53,602 nt of DNA from Phascolarctobacterium sp. (GTDB taxonomy: Bacteria > Bacillota > Negativicutes > Acidaminococcales > Acidaminococcaceae). Positions within the stretch are counted from its first letter, which is position 1; every line of letters starts with the position of its first letter. The position numbers and the translations under genes are program-made. Shown here piece by piece: positions 6,772 through 14,382 of this stretch. The notes beneath the pieces were generated by a model. That model saw only the letters and a program-made list of their open reading frames with translations, did not search any database and was not told where the DNA came from. The DNA is taken from assembly GCA_017467905.1 (NCBI GenBank), contig JAFUKD010000025.1, positions 1 through 53,602 on the forward strand, read 5' to 3'.

Positions 6772-8178
6772 TTGAATAGAAAGTTTTATATGCTGGCAGG
6801 TCCTTTAAGCTGCGCAGCACTTACCTTCCTGCTCCAACACTATTTTGGCTTTAAAAGCGCTTTGGCTATCGGCACCATCATCTGGATGGGCATGTGGTGG
6901 ATTACCCGCCCCGTAGACATTGCGGTAACGGCGTTGCTCCCCATAGGCATCAACGCTCTTTTTGATTTGATTCCTGCCAATCAAGTCATCAACCAATATT
7001 TTTCAGAAATCGTAGTGCTCTTGGTAGGCTCCGATTTAATTAGCCTTACTTGGACAAATACCGGTCTGGATAAACGTCTTGCCATCAAAACCCTGTGCTT
7101 CATAGGCACTTCCCTCCGGCAGCAGATTACTGTGTGGCTGGTGGTTTCCACCGTGCTTTCCATCTTCCTGCCCAACGTGGTTGTTGCCATGATTATGGTT
7201 CCCATTGCGGTTTCCATGCTGCACTTCCTTGGCGAAAGGCTTATCCGTTCCAGTAAAATTGCCGTGCCCATTTTGCTCGCCATTGTTTGGGGCTCCGGCA
7301 TTGGCGGCTTTGGCTCTCCCTTGGGCGGCTCTGCCAATTTGGTTGCCATCAGCTATCTGGAAACTATTTGCGGTCATGAATTCATGTATATAGATTGGAT
7401 TATCCGCTTCCTTCCCTTCCTTGTGTTGACCATGCTTTTGAACCTGGCAATTTTGCTTTCCATTAAATTACCCGTACAAAAGCTTGCTAATACTAAGGCT
7501 TACTTCACCGATATGTATAAGCAACTCGGACCTATGAGCAAAGGCGAAAAAATAGGTCTTGGCTTATTCATTATATCTACAGTTCTCGCCTTTGCTCGCC
7601 CCCTTTTTGCAGAAAGCCTTCCCGCCCTGCGCCCTGCGTACATCTTTTTCATCTGCGGCTTGCTAACCTTTATGCTCCACGATGAAGAGGGCAAGGTGCT
7701 GCTAACGTGGAAGCAGGCAGAAAAGGAATTGATGTGGGGAATGTTCTTCCTCTTTGCCGGCGGCTTGGCTTTGGGCAAGCTGGTAACCGGTACCGGCGCC
7801 GCTACCAAGCTGGCAGAGGTCATTACCGTTCTGCCCTTAACAGGCGGTATCGAAACAATCCTTGCTTTCACAACCTTCTCTACGGTTTTGACGGAAGTTT
7901 CCAGTAACACAGCGGCAGCTTCCATCGCCATCCCCATCATCCAAAGTATTTCCGAAGCTCTTGGCTTGAACGTAATCCCCTATATTTTGGTAACCATCGT
8001 TGCGGTAAACTGCGCTTACATCTTGCCCGTATCCACCCGCGCCATTCCCATAGGCTACGGCTTGGAACCGGCAGAGCTTTTTAAACACGGCGTACTGCTT
8101 TCCGGTCTCAACATTTTGCTGACCACCATCCTCGGTTACCTCTTCATTAACTACTGGCCAGCCTTCGGACAAATTTAA
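6772..8178 (+). CDS. DASS/SLC13-family sodium:carboxylate or sulfate symporter
   Basis: A 468-residue polytopic inner-membrane protein with about 11-12 hydrophobic segments. The divalent anion:Na+ symporter fold is recognised by two related re-entrant motifs, GGFGSPLGGSANLVAI (around 185-200) and EVSSNTAAASIAIPI (around 375-390, the SNT motif that binds Na+ and the substrate carboxylate). The first motif has SAN instead of SNT. The start is TTG, placed by AGAGGTG 7 nt upstream; the next ATG is six codons in and has no ribosome site. The likely substrate is a C4-dicarboxylate, citrate-like or related anion taken up with Na+, which would fit a decarboxylating Negativicute, but it is not determined. 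Confidence 0.88.
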   Translation: MNRKFYMLAGPLSCAALTFLLQHYFGFKSALAIGTIIWMGMWWITRPVDIAVTALLPIGINALFDLIPANQVINQYFSEIVVLLVGSDLISLTWTNTGLDKRLAIKTLCFIGTSLRQQITVWLVVSTVLSIFLPNVVVAMIMVPIAVSMLHFLGERLIRSSKIAVPILLAIVWGSGIGGFGSPLGGSANLVAISYLETICGHEFMYIDWIIRFLPFLVLTMLLNLAILLSIKLPVQKLANTKAYFTDMYKQLGPMSKGEKIGLGLFIISTVLAFARPLFAESLPALRPAYIFFICGLLTFMLHDEEGKVLLTWKQAEKELMWGMFFLFAGGLALGKLVTGTGAATKLAEVITVLPLTGGIETILAFTTFSTVLTEVSSNTAAASIAIPIIQSISEALGLNVIPYILVTIVAVNCAYILPVSTRAIPIGYGLEPAELFKHGVLLSGLNILLTTILGYLFINYWPAFGQI

Positions 8179-8185
8179 AAAGTCA

Positions 8186-8207
8186 AATTGTTTCACGTGA
8201 AACAATT
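8186..8207. promoter_or_regulatory. parS-type ParB binding site 1
   Basis: The 16-bp consensus TGTTTCACGTGAAACA (8189-8204) sits in a perfect 22-bp palindrome. It lies between convergent genes. Confidence 0.9.
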
Positions 8208-8216
8208 ACAAAAAAT

Positions 8217-8254
8217 AGCACCAAGCCTTCATCAAATAATCAAGGCTTGGTGCT
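8217..8254. terminator. Bidirectional terminator between transporter and metA
   Basis: AGCACCAAGCCTT / AAGGCTTGGTGCT, a 13-bp perfect stem with a 12-nt loop. T-runs flank it on the plus strand (TTTT) and on the minus strand (TTTTTT), so it serves both converging genes. Confidence 0.88.
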
Positions 8255-8263
8255 TTTACTTTG

Positions 8264-9187
8264 CTATTTATAAACGGCAAGGGTTGTCAAATCGTAGGGA
8301 GTTTCCTGATAAACCACGTTCAGCCAGTTAAGGTAGAACAGGTGCGCGTAGCTGCACCATTTAAACAGAGGTCGTTGGCTGCTGTCGTTATCAGGATAAT
8401 AATTTTGGGGCAGGGCAATTTCCATGCCCTTCTTTTTGTCGCGTACATATTCATCTGCCAAAGTGTATCTATCATATTCAAAATGTCCCAAGATAAAAAT
8501 GCGGCGGCAATCCTTGGAAGCGCAAATATTTATGCCATCTTCTACGGAGCGGGACAAAACCTCCAGCTCTCTGTTGGCATCAACGGCGCCGTCGTCAATG
8601 GCGGTGTGGCGGGACTGAGGAATAAAATAACGGTCATCAAAGCCACGCAGCAAGGGATGGTTGCTCACGGTCAAACCATAGGGGAAAATGCCAAACTTCT
8701 TGTTGGGCAAAGTTGTTTTCTTTACGCCGTAGTAATGGTACAAGCCAGCCTGCGCTCCCCAGCAGTAGCACAGCACGGAAAAAGCATGAGCCTTCGCCCA
8801 ATCTAAATAGGTAGTAATCTCCTGCCAGTAATCCACGTCCTCAAACTCGTAGGTTTCTACGGGAGCGCCTGTCACGATGAAGGCATCGTAATATTTTTCC
8901 TTGATGTCTTTAAATTCGTAGTACACCTTGTCCAAATAGGAGCTATCCGTATGAGTTGACTCGCGTGATACGGGACGGCAGAAGTCTATTTCCAGCTGCA
9001 AGGGTGTGTTGCCCAAAAGGCGTAGCAGCTGCAGTTCCGTAGGCTTCTTTAAGGGCATAAGGTTTAAAACTAAAATTTTCAAAGGACGGATATCTTGGTT
9101 CAGCGCTCTACATTCGCCAATGGTAAAGATTCCCTCCTCGTGTAAGCGTTCAATGGCGGATAAGGAATCCGCTGTTTTAATAGGCAT
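8264..9187 (-). CDS. metA: Homoserine O-acyltransferase, probably O-acetyltransferase
   Basis: A 307-residue MetA-family enzyme that acylates homoserine in methionine biosynthesis. Catalytic residues are in the expected places: Cys142 (CYCWGAQA), His235 and Glu237 (GHFEYDR). Residue 111 is Glu (TGAPVETYEF); in this family Glu111 is reported to favour acetyl-CoA and Gly111 succinyl-CoA, so acetyl-homoserine is the predicted product. That agrees with the upstream neighbour, an O-acetylhomoserine sulfhydrylase 21 bp away in the same T-box-controlled operon. The length matches the family. Confidence 0.94.
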   Translation of the reverse strand: MPIKTADSLSAIERLHEEGIFTIGECRALNQDIRPLKILVLNLMPLKKPTELQLLRLLGNTPLQLEIDFCRPVSRESTHTDSSYLDKVYYEFKDIKEKYYDAFIVTGAPVETYEFEDVDYWQEITTYLDWAKAHAFSVLCYCWGAQAGLYHYYGVKKTTLPNKKFGIFPYGLTVSNHPLLRGFDDRYFIPQSRHTAIDDGAVDANRELEVLSRSVEDGINICASKDCRRIFILGHFEYDRYTLADEYVRDKKKGMEIALPQNYYPDNDSSQRPLFKWCSYAHLFYLNWLNVVYQETPYDLTTLAVYK

Positions 9188-9208
9188 TGTTTCTTCCTCC
9201 GTTAAGCT

Positions 9209-10492
9209 TTAGGGTTTAATAAGATTGAGGGCATCAGCCAAGGCTTCAATTAAATCGTCAACATTTTCCAAGCCAATAGAAAGGCGTACTGTTCCCGGTG
9301 TAATGCCTGCCGCACGTTGGGCTTCTTCGTTAAGCTGCTGGTGAGTGGTGGAAGCAGGGTGAATAACCAAGGATTTGCTATCCCCCACGTTGGCAAGGTT
9401 GGAGAAAATCTTTAAGCCGTCAATAAAGATGCGCGCGTTATCGTAGCCGCCCTTAATGTCAATGGAAAAGATGGAGCCTGTTCCCCTGGGGAAGTATTTT
9501 TTTGCCAGCTCGTAGTAGGGGCTATCAGGAAGCTCCGGATAATAAACCCTTTCCACTGCGGGATGCTGGTTCAGGAAAGCAACAATCTTACGGGTGTTTT
9601 CTATATGGCGTTCAATACGCAGGGAAAGAGTTTCCAAGCCTTGGTTAAGCAGCCAGGAATTAAAGGGACTAATTACCGCACCGGTATCACGCAGCAATCT
9701 TGCTCTGATTCTGGTAACGAAGCCTGCGCCGGGAAGGTCGCGGGCAAAATTGATATCATGAGCGGAAGGATCCGCCTTGTCAAAATCAGGGAAGCGCCCG
9801 TTCGTCCAGTCGAACTTTCCATTTTCAACAATTACGCCGCCAATGCTGGTGCCATGCCCGCCAATGAACTTGGTAGCAGAATGAACGATAATATCAATGC
9901 CATGTTCAAAGGGACGGAAGAGATAGGGCGTAGCAAAGGTGCTATCAATAATTACGGGCAAGCCGTTGTCATGAGCAATCTTTACGATGGCATCAAAGTC
10001 GATAATGTTAATGGCAGGGTTGCCCAAAGCTTCAATAAAAATTGCCTTGGTGCGTTCGTTAATTTTTTCTGCAAAGGCTTGGGGGTTATCGGGGTCAACA
10101 AAATGGGTCTTAATTCCGTAAGTAGGCAGGGTTGCCGCAAAAAGATTGTACGTTCCGCCATACAGGGTAGAAGCAGCCACAATCTCGTCTCCCGCGCCGG
10201 CAACGTTCAAAATTGCGTAAGTTACGGCAGCCGCACCGCTTGAAGTAGAGATAGCTGCTGTTCCTCCTTCCAAAGCTGCAACGCGAGCTTCGAAGGCATC
10301 AGAAGTAGGATTGCCCAAACGGCTATAAATATAACCGCTTTCTTTCAGAGCGAACATATCCGCTGCGTGTTGGGTGTCTCTAAAAACGTAGGAAGTGCTG
10401 GCGTAAATAGGTAAGGCTCTCGCACCGGTTGTCGGGTCAGGCACTTGACCTGCGTGTTGCTGTAAAGTTTCAAAACGATATTGTTTACTCAT
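9209..10492 (-). CDS. metY: O-acetylhomoserine sulfhydrylase
   Basis: A 427-residue PLP enzyme of the Cys/Met metabolism family that makes homocysteine from O-acetylhomoserine and sulfide. The Schiff-base lysine is Lys208 in [12 protein letters not shown], preceded by [10 protein letters not shown]. Other family motifs are YSRLGNPT and [14 protein letters not shown]. At 427 residues it has the length of MetY rather than of cystathionine gamma-synthase (about 380). It is the first gene of metY-metA. Transcription is controlled by the T-box leader just upstream. Confidence 0.93.
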   Translation of the reverse strand: MSKQYRFETLQQHAGQVPDPTTGARALPIYASTSYVFRDTQHAADMFALKESGYIYSRLGNPTSDAFEARVAALEGGTAAISTSSGAAAVTYAILNVAGAGDEIVAASTLYGGTYNLFAATLPTYGIKTHFVDPDNPQAFAEKINERTKAIFIEALGNPAINIIDFDAIVKIAHDNGLPVIIDSTFATPYLFRPFEHGIDIIVHSATKFIGGHGTSIGGVIVENGKFDWTNGRFPDFDKADPSAHDINFARDLPGAGFVTRIRARLLRDTGAVISPFNSWLLNQGLETLSLRIERHIENTRKIVAFLNQHPAVERVYYPELPDSPYYELAKKYFPRGTGSIFSIDIKGGYDNARIFIDGLKIFSNLANVGDSKSLVIHPASTTHQQLNEEAQRAAGITPGTVRLSIGLENVDDLIEALADALNLIKP

Positions 10493-10518
10493 AATAAATC
10501 CTCCTCATTTGGCACAAT

Positions 10519-10560
10519 AAAAAAACCTTCGCGCCTGTAACAAAATACAGGGACGAAGGT
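10519..10560 (-). terminator. T-box attenuator terminator
   Basis: ACCTTCG / CGAAGGT with inner CCTGTA / TACAGG, followed by seven T on the minus strand. The competing antiterminator would pair with the T-box sequence just upstream. Confidence 0.9.
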
Positions 10561-10795
10561 AAAATTCGTGGTACCACCCTTATTCACGCACACCTCACGA
10601 TATGCGCCTCTTCAAGTACGCGGGAAAACTTCCTTGAATACTCTATTGCTGTAACGGGCAACCCCGGACGACCTAAACCTGTGGATTCAGTCAATCAGCT
10701 CCAAGACCATCTTCGGCAAATCCTCCTGCGCTTTCTTGCACCAAACGAAAGCTCTCTGTAGCATTCCTCTTTGCGTACTCTTCTCTTCATCGCCA
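10519..10795 (-). promoter_or_regulatory. T-box leader of metY-metA, probable Met specifier
   Basis: The diagnostic T-box sequence GGGTGGTACCACG is present on the minus strand (10568-10580), preceded by a long stem I region with the GATGAAGAGAAGAGTA kink-turn-like start. The distal stem I segment reads CCGAAGATGGTCTTGGAGC; the codon at the expected specifier place is AUG, which fits the methionine genes behind it. Uncharged tRNA-Met would stabilise the antiterminator. Class: certain. Specifier: read by position, moderately sure. Confidence 0.92.
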
Positions 10796-10800
10796 CATGT

Positions 10801-11082
10801 TAACTTGTTGAACATTACGATACTGCAAAAATTTTATAAAGTCAACAAAAATCTACTAAAGTCTTTTATTTTTTGTAACTCCTTAAAAAACTGTAAAGTA
10901 TGTTTCAAAAAAGCGTTCCATCCTGTAAAGAAAGCTCACTCAAAAAATTACCCTTGCCCTGTAAAAAGGCAAGAGCTGTTACGAAAAAATAAAGCCTAAA
11001 ATTATAAAAGAACTTTTTAGCCTTAATGCTTATGAAAAATCCATCTTCTTAAAATTACATATTATTTATATGGTGCAAAGCC
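10801..11082. other. Gene-free stretch between T-box and pgi
   Basis: AT-rich sequence between the divergent metY and pgi units. Open frames here have no ribosome sites or recognisable products. No clear promoter for the T-box transcript could be fixed. Confidence 0.5.
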
Positions 11083-11110
11083 TTGTAATAATAATAGCAT
11101 ATGCTATAAT
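11083..11110 (+). promoter_or_regulatory. pgi promoter
   Basis: TTGTAA (11083-11088), a 16-bp spacer and TGC-TATAAT (11105-11110). Confidence 0.75.
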
Positions 11111-11145
11111 ATAAATAATCAACAATATTTTTGACTGGTGATATG

Positions 11146-12591
11146 ATGAACTTTGATGGAACACTAAAGCTCGCCGATGGTTTCGTTTTTGATTACGCAA
11201 CCATGATGGGCGACTGTCGTATAACCGAAAATGATTTAGACTCCTTGAAGGAGCGTGTGCAAAACGCCGCAGCTGCCATTAACGAAATGCGTAGAAGCGG
11301 TTTTGCCAAAGCCCATCTTTCTAAGGATGGCGCTCCTGAGCCTGTTTATTTTACCCACCTGCCATATATTAAGGAAGGTAATCCCAACAACCCCACCTCC
11401 ATTGCCAAGCTGAAAGAGTTTGCCGATTACGTGCAACGCGAAGTAGATGCAGTAATCTTTTTAGGAGTGGGCGGTTCCTATTTGGGGAACAAGGTTCTCT
11501 TCGATATTTTCTGTGGTGGCGGCTGGAACAATTTTAACCACGAAGAACGTGATAATCGTCCGCGTCTTTTCTTTGGCGGCAACAATATAGACCCCTGGCA
11601 AAGCCTGCATATTGTGCAGCAAATGGACAGCCTTGCCATTAACAGACCTCCCAAAGGAGAAAAATTCCGCCTGCTTTTAGTACCCATCTCCAAATCGGGA
11701 ACAACCTTGGAAACTTTAACAGCCTTTAGCTATTATTACCAAGAGCTTTCCAAACGAGAGAACATTGCCTTGGACGTTGCTGTTGTAACCGATTTGAAAG
11801 AGGAAGCTGCTTCGCCCTTGTACAAGCTGGCGCAGGAAAAAGGCTGGCGTGCCTTCGACGTGAAGGAAGGCGTTGGTGGTCGCTTCTCTGTACTCAACGA
11901 CGTGGGCTTCGTAACAGCAGCAGCCATTGGCTTGGACATTGAAAAAATTTTGGAAGGCGCTCGTGTGATGGACGAAGCCTGCCAAACTGCTGATTACTCC
12001 AATCCTGCTCTCTTAAACGCTTCCTTGAAGTACCTTGCAGGAAGCAAGTACGATTGCGATATTGAAGTATTCATGAATTACGGAATGTGTCTTAAATCCT
12101 TGGGCGAATGGTATGTACAGCTGCTTGCAGAATCTTTAGGCAAGCGCCAAAACCGTGAGGGCGATACCGTTTATTACGGACGTACCCCCATTGCCGCAGT
12201 AGGCAGCACGGATATGCACGCTCAAACCCAGCAGCATCAGGATGGCAAGCGTAACAAGGTTATCCAATTTTTGCAGGTAGATGAATTTGATGACGACGTT
12301 GTTTTGGGCAACCCCTTCCCCCATTTACAGGACTTTTCTAAATATGAAGGCGTATCCCTGAACAGAGCCTTGCAAATCGCACTTTTAGCAAACCGTGAAG
12401 CCTTGGATAAGGACAATCGCTTTAGTGCAGTTTACCACCTGCCTAAATTAGATGAGTTCTACATTGGACAAATCTTTTATTTCTTAATGCTTTCCGTTGC
12501 TTACGAAGGAGAGCTTGCCAATGTAGATGCCTTTGACCAGCCCGGCGTAGAAGCCTATAAAAAAATAATCAAGCGCGAATTAGGAAGATAA
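11146..12591 (+). CDS. pgi: Glucose-6-phosphate isomerase
   Basis: A cytosolic enzyme of about 481 residues that interconverts glucose-6-phosphate and fructose-6-phosphate. Family features: the sugar-phosphate-binding segment VGGSYLGNKVLF, SKSGTTLETL (phosphate-binding SXSGTT), GGRFSVLNDVGF and TDMHAQTQQHQDG. The open frame extends up to a TTG at 11131, but the only ribosome-like site, GGTG (11137-11140), favours the ATG at 11146 (an ATG at 11143 is also possible). It is monocistronic, with its own promoter and terminator. Confidence 0.94.
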   Translation: MNFDGTLKLADGFVFDYATMMGDCRITENDLDSLKERVQNAAAAINEMRRSGFAKAHLSKDGAPEPVYFTHLPYIKEGNPNNPTSIAKLKEFADYVQREVDAVIFLGVGGSYLGNKVLFDIFCGGGWNNFNHEERDNRPRLFFGGNNIDPWQSLHIVQQMDSLAINRPPKGEKFRLLLVPISKSGTTLETLTAFSYYYQELSKRENIALDVAVVTDLKEEAASPLYKLAQEKGWRAFDVKEGVGGRFSVLNDVGFVTAAAIGLDIEKILEGARVMDEACQTADYSNPALLNASLKYLAGSKYDCDIEVFMNYGMCLKSLGEWYVQLLAESLGKRQNREGDTVYYGRTPIAAVGSTDMHAQTQQHQDGKRNKVIQFLQVDEFDDDVVLGNPFPHLQDFSKYEGVSLNRALQIALLANREALDKDNRFSAVYHLPKLDEFYIGQIFYFLMLSVAYEGELANVDAFDQPGVEAYKKIIKRELGR

Positions 12592-12601
12592 GCGTAAAAA
12601 T

Positions 12602-12635
12602 ACCCTATGGTCTACCTTTTGGCATACCATAGGGT
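12602..12635 (+). terminator. pgi terminator hairpin
   Basis: ACCCTATGGT / ACCATAGGGT, a 10-bp perfect stem 10 bp after the pgi stop. The tail is only moderately T-rich. Confidence 0.75.
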
Positions 12636-12695
12636 TTAAAATTATATCTACATAAATTGGCAGAAACACAGAAAAATTACTAGCTTTATCGATTT

Positions 12696-13085
12696 TTAAA
12701 GCCATTCATTTTCCAACGTTCCCTTCAAATCCTCGAACATTTCTAAGTAAACATCTTTAGCTTCTTTTATGATACTCAAAGCTATTGCCTCATTGTAAGC
12801 ATGAGCAACATTGTTACGTGCTTTCAAAGCATTTACCCAAAGTTCTTCATCATTAATCATTCTTGCACGATATGCAACTTGTAACACTTTTCTAGGAGAA
12901 CCAAGGCTTTCCTCCAAGTATCCTTGGTCTTCCAAGATTTCTTTCATTGCTTTCCAAGATTGTTCAAAACAAATGCCATACAATGCAACAAGTCCAGTAG
13001 TAGTCACGTTATCGAATGGTTCATTATAATTCTTTATATCTCGCAGATTCGCTAACGCTTTACAGAAATTATCAAACTTTTTCAT
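12696..13085 (-). CDS. hepT: HepT-like HEPN-domain RNase toxin
   Basis: A 129-residue helical HEPN protein. It carries the RX4HXY signature exactly as Arg90-NNVA-His95-Ala-Tyr97, where Arg and His are the RNase residues and Tyr is the residue adenylylated by MntA in characterised type VII toxin-antitoxin pairs. Its start overlaps the end of the nucleotidyltransferase gene by 14 bp, the usual cognate arrangement with the antitoxin upstream. The pair sits between pgi and ssrA. Confidence 0.88.
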   Translation of the reverse strand: MKKFDNFCKALANLRDIKNYNEPFDNVTTTGLVALYGICFEQSWKAMKEILEDQGYLEESLGSPRKVLQVAYRARMINDEELWVNALKARNNVAHAYNEAIALSIIKEAKDVYLEMFEDLKGTLENEWL

Positions 13086-13365
13086 ATAGCACCACGCTTT
13101 CCTTACCTATTGAATCAAGTAATTCTTGTTGCACATTTTCATCTAAATTTACTATGTCAAACATTAACAAAGTAGGAGTTTCTTCATCTACAGCAAAAGA
13201 AAAAGCAATAACATCTCCTCCACTAACAGCAAGGTCTATATCACTACGCTCTTTGAAGTCGCCCCTAGCACGAGAACCAAACAACAAGACTTTTCTAATA
13301 TTATATTTTGATGCTAACTGCCTAATGGATTCTATCAATTCTTTTTTTAATCCATACATTATCAT
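13072..13365 (-). CDS. mntA: MntA-like minimal nucleotidyltransferase antitoxin
   Basis: A 97-residue minimal nucleotidyltransferase with GSRARGD (30-36) and the acidic pair Asp42/Asp44 (SDIDLA); Asp70 is a candidate third metal ligand. In the type VII system the enzyme AMPylates the HEPN toxin on its RX4HXY tyrosine and so disarms it. AAGGA lies upstream of two possible starts (MIMYG or MYG); the longer one is given. Confidence 0.87.
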   Translation of the reverse strand: MIMYGLKKELIESIRQLASKYNIRKVLLFGSRARGDFKERSDIDLAVSGGDVIAFSFAVDEETPTLLMFDIVNLDENVQQELLDSIGKESVVLYEKV

Positions 13366-13387
13366 ACATTCCTTCTAAGAAAACTAA

Positions 13388-13411
13388 AAGAACGCTATCA
13401 TAGTAGCGTTC
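13388..13411 (-). terminator. ssrA terminator
   Basis: AGAACGCTA / TAGCGTTCT, a 9-bp stem followed on the minus strand by TTTAGTTTTC, downstream of tmRNA and just before mntA. Confidence 0.8.
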
Positions 13412-13449
13412 TTTCTTGTTTTTATATTAAAAATTTCTAATAACAAAAT

Positions 13450-13799
13450 TGGTGGATCTGAGGGGAGTCGAACCCCTGTCCGAAAATATTGCAATACAAC
13501 TTTCTCCGAGCGCAGACGACATACTTTAATTCGCTTCTTCAGTGCCTATCGACGGGCTCATCAGTCGCTATCTCGATGAGTTTCCCTTACAGCCGCCGAG
13601 AATAAGAAGTAAGGTATCCCACAATTTGACTGTCATCCCTCACCCGTGGGAAGAGGCTTAGGCGACAGTTAGCAAATTAAGCTGCTAAAGCGTATTCTTC
13701 GTTAGCGTTTATATTTAAACGTTCACTGATTAACGTGCTAGTGAGACCACGGCTCGCTTATCATACCACACCTACCCCCGTCGAAACCAGTACAGACCC
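13450..13799 (-). ncRNA. ssrA: tmRNA
   Basis: A 350-nt tmRNA that rescues stalled ribosomes. The 5' GGGTCTG pairs with 3' CAGATCC to form the tRNA-like acceptor, with encoded ACCA. The T arm (GTTCGACTC) and the 5' TGGTTTCGACGGGGG segment are present. The tag frame reads NANEEYALAA then TAA (13676-13708), ending in the proteolysis signal ALAA. smpB, encoding its partner, lies just upstream. Confidence 0.96.
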
Positions 13800-13801
13800 A
13801 A

Positions 13802-13830
13802 GTTATAAGGTTTAAGTGGATACGCTACAA
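13802..13830 (-). promoter_or_regulatory. ssrA promoter
   Basis: On the minus strand TTGTAG (13825-13830), a 17-bp spacer and TATAAC (13802-13807), 3 bp before the mature 5' end. Confidence 0.7.
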
Positions 13831-13912
13831 TGGTATTGTAACATAGTTTGCAAAAAATCACAAATGACAATTTTGTAAAAGTACTCTCCTAAAAAATAGT
13901 TAGAAGCGCTGT

Positions 13913-14380
13913 CTATCTGTTTCTTTCTTTTAAAGCACGTTCCACCTCGCGCTTCGCATCCTTCTTCGCCAAATCCTGACGCTTATCGTAAAGCTTCTTG
14001 CCGGTTGCCAAAGCAAACTCCATTTTTACAAGACCATGTTTAAAATATAATTTCAAGGGCACAAGCGCCATACCCTTTTCCTTAACCTTGCCAATCAGCT
14101 TGTTAATCTCTTGTCTGTGCAAAAGCAGGCGACGATTTCGTAAAGGCTCGTGGTTAAAAATATTGCCATGGTCATAAGGGCTGATGTGCAAATTGTACAC
14201 GAACACTTCCGCATTACGAGTAACCTGCGCATAGCTATCCTTCATATTCGCTTTACCAGCACGCAATGATTTTACCTCCGTACCTGTCAGGGCAATACCT
14301 GCCTCGTAGGTTTCGTGAATGATGTAATCGTGGCGTGCTTTTCTATTTTCTGCTATAATCTTAACTTTTTGTTCTGCCAT
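13913..14380 (-). CDS. smpB: SsrA-binding protein
   Basis: A 155-residue SmpB, which delivers tmRNA to stalled ribosomes. Typical segments are [37 protein letters not shown], and the basic C-terminal tail [24 protein letters not shown] that mimics the missing mRNA. It starts 2 bp after the rnr stop, so the two are one transcription unit. Confidence 0.96.
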   Translation of the reverse strand: MAEQKVKIIAENRKARHDYIIHETYEAGIALTGTEVKSLRAGKANMKDSYAQVTRNAEVFVYNLHISPYDHGNIFNHEPLRNRRLLLHRQEINKLIGKVKEKGMALVPLKLYFKHGLVKMEFALATGKKLYDKRQDLAKKDAKREVERALKERNR

Positions 14381-14382
14381 AA

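Noticed and set aside
10736-10999. 87-codon frame on the plus strand next to the T-box
   Set aside because: It overlaps the T-box stem I on the other strand, has no ribosome site and encodes no recognisable protein.
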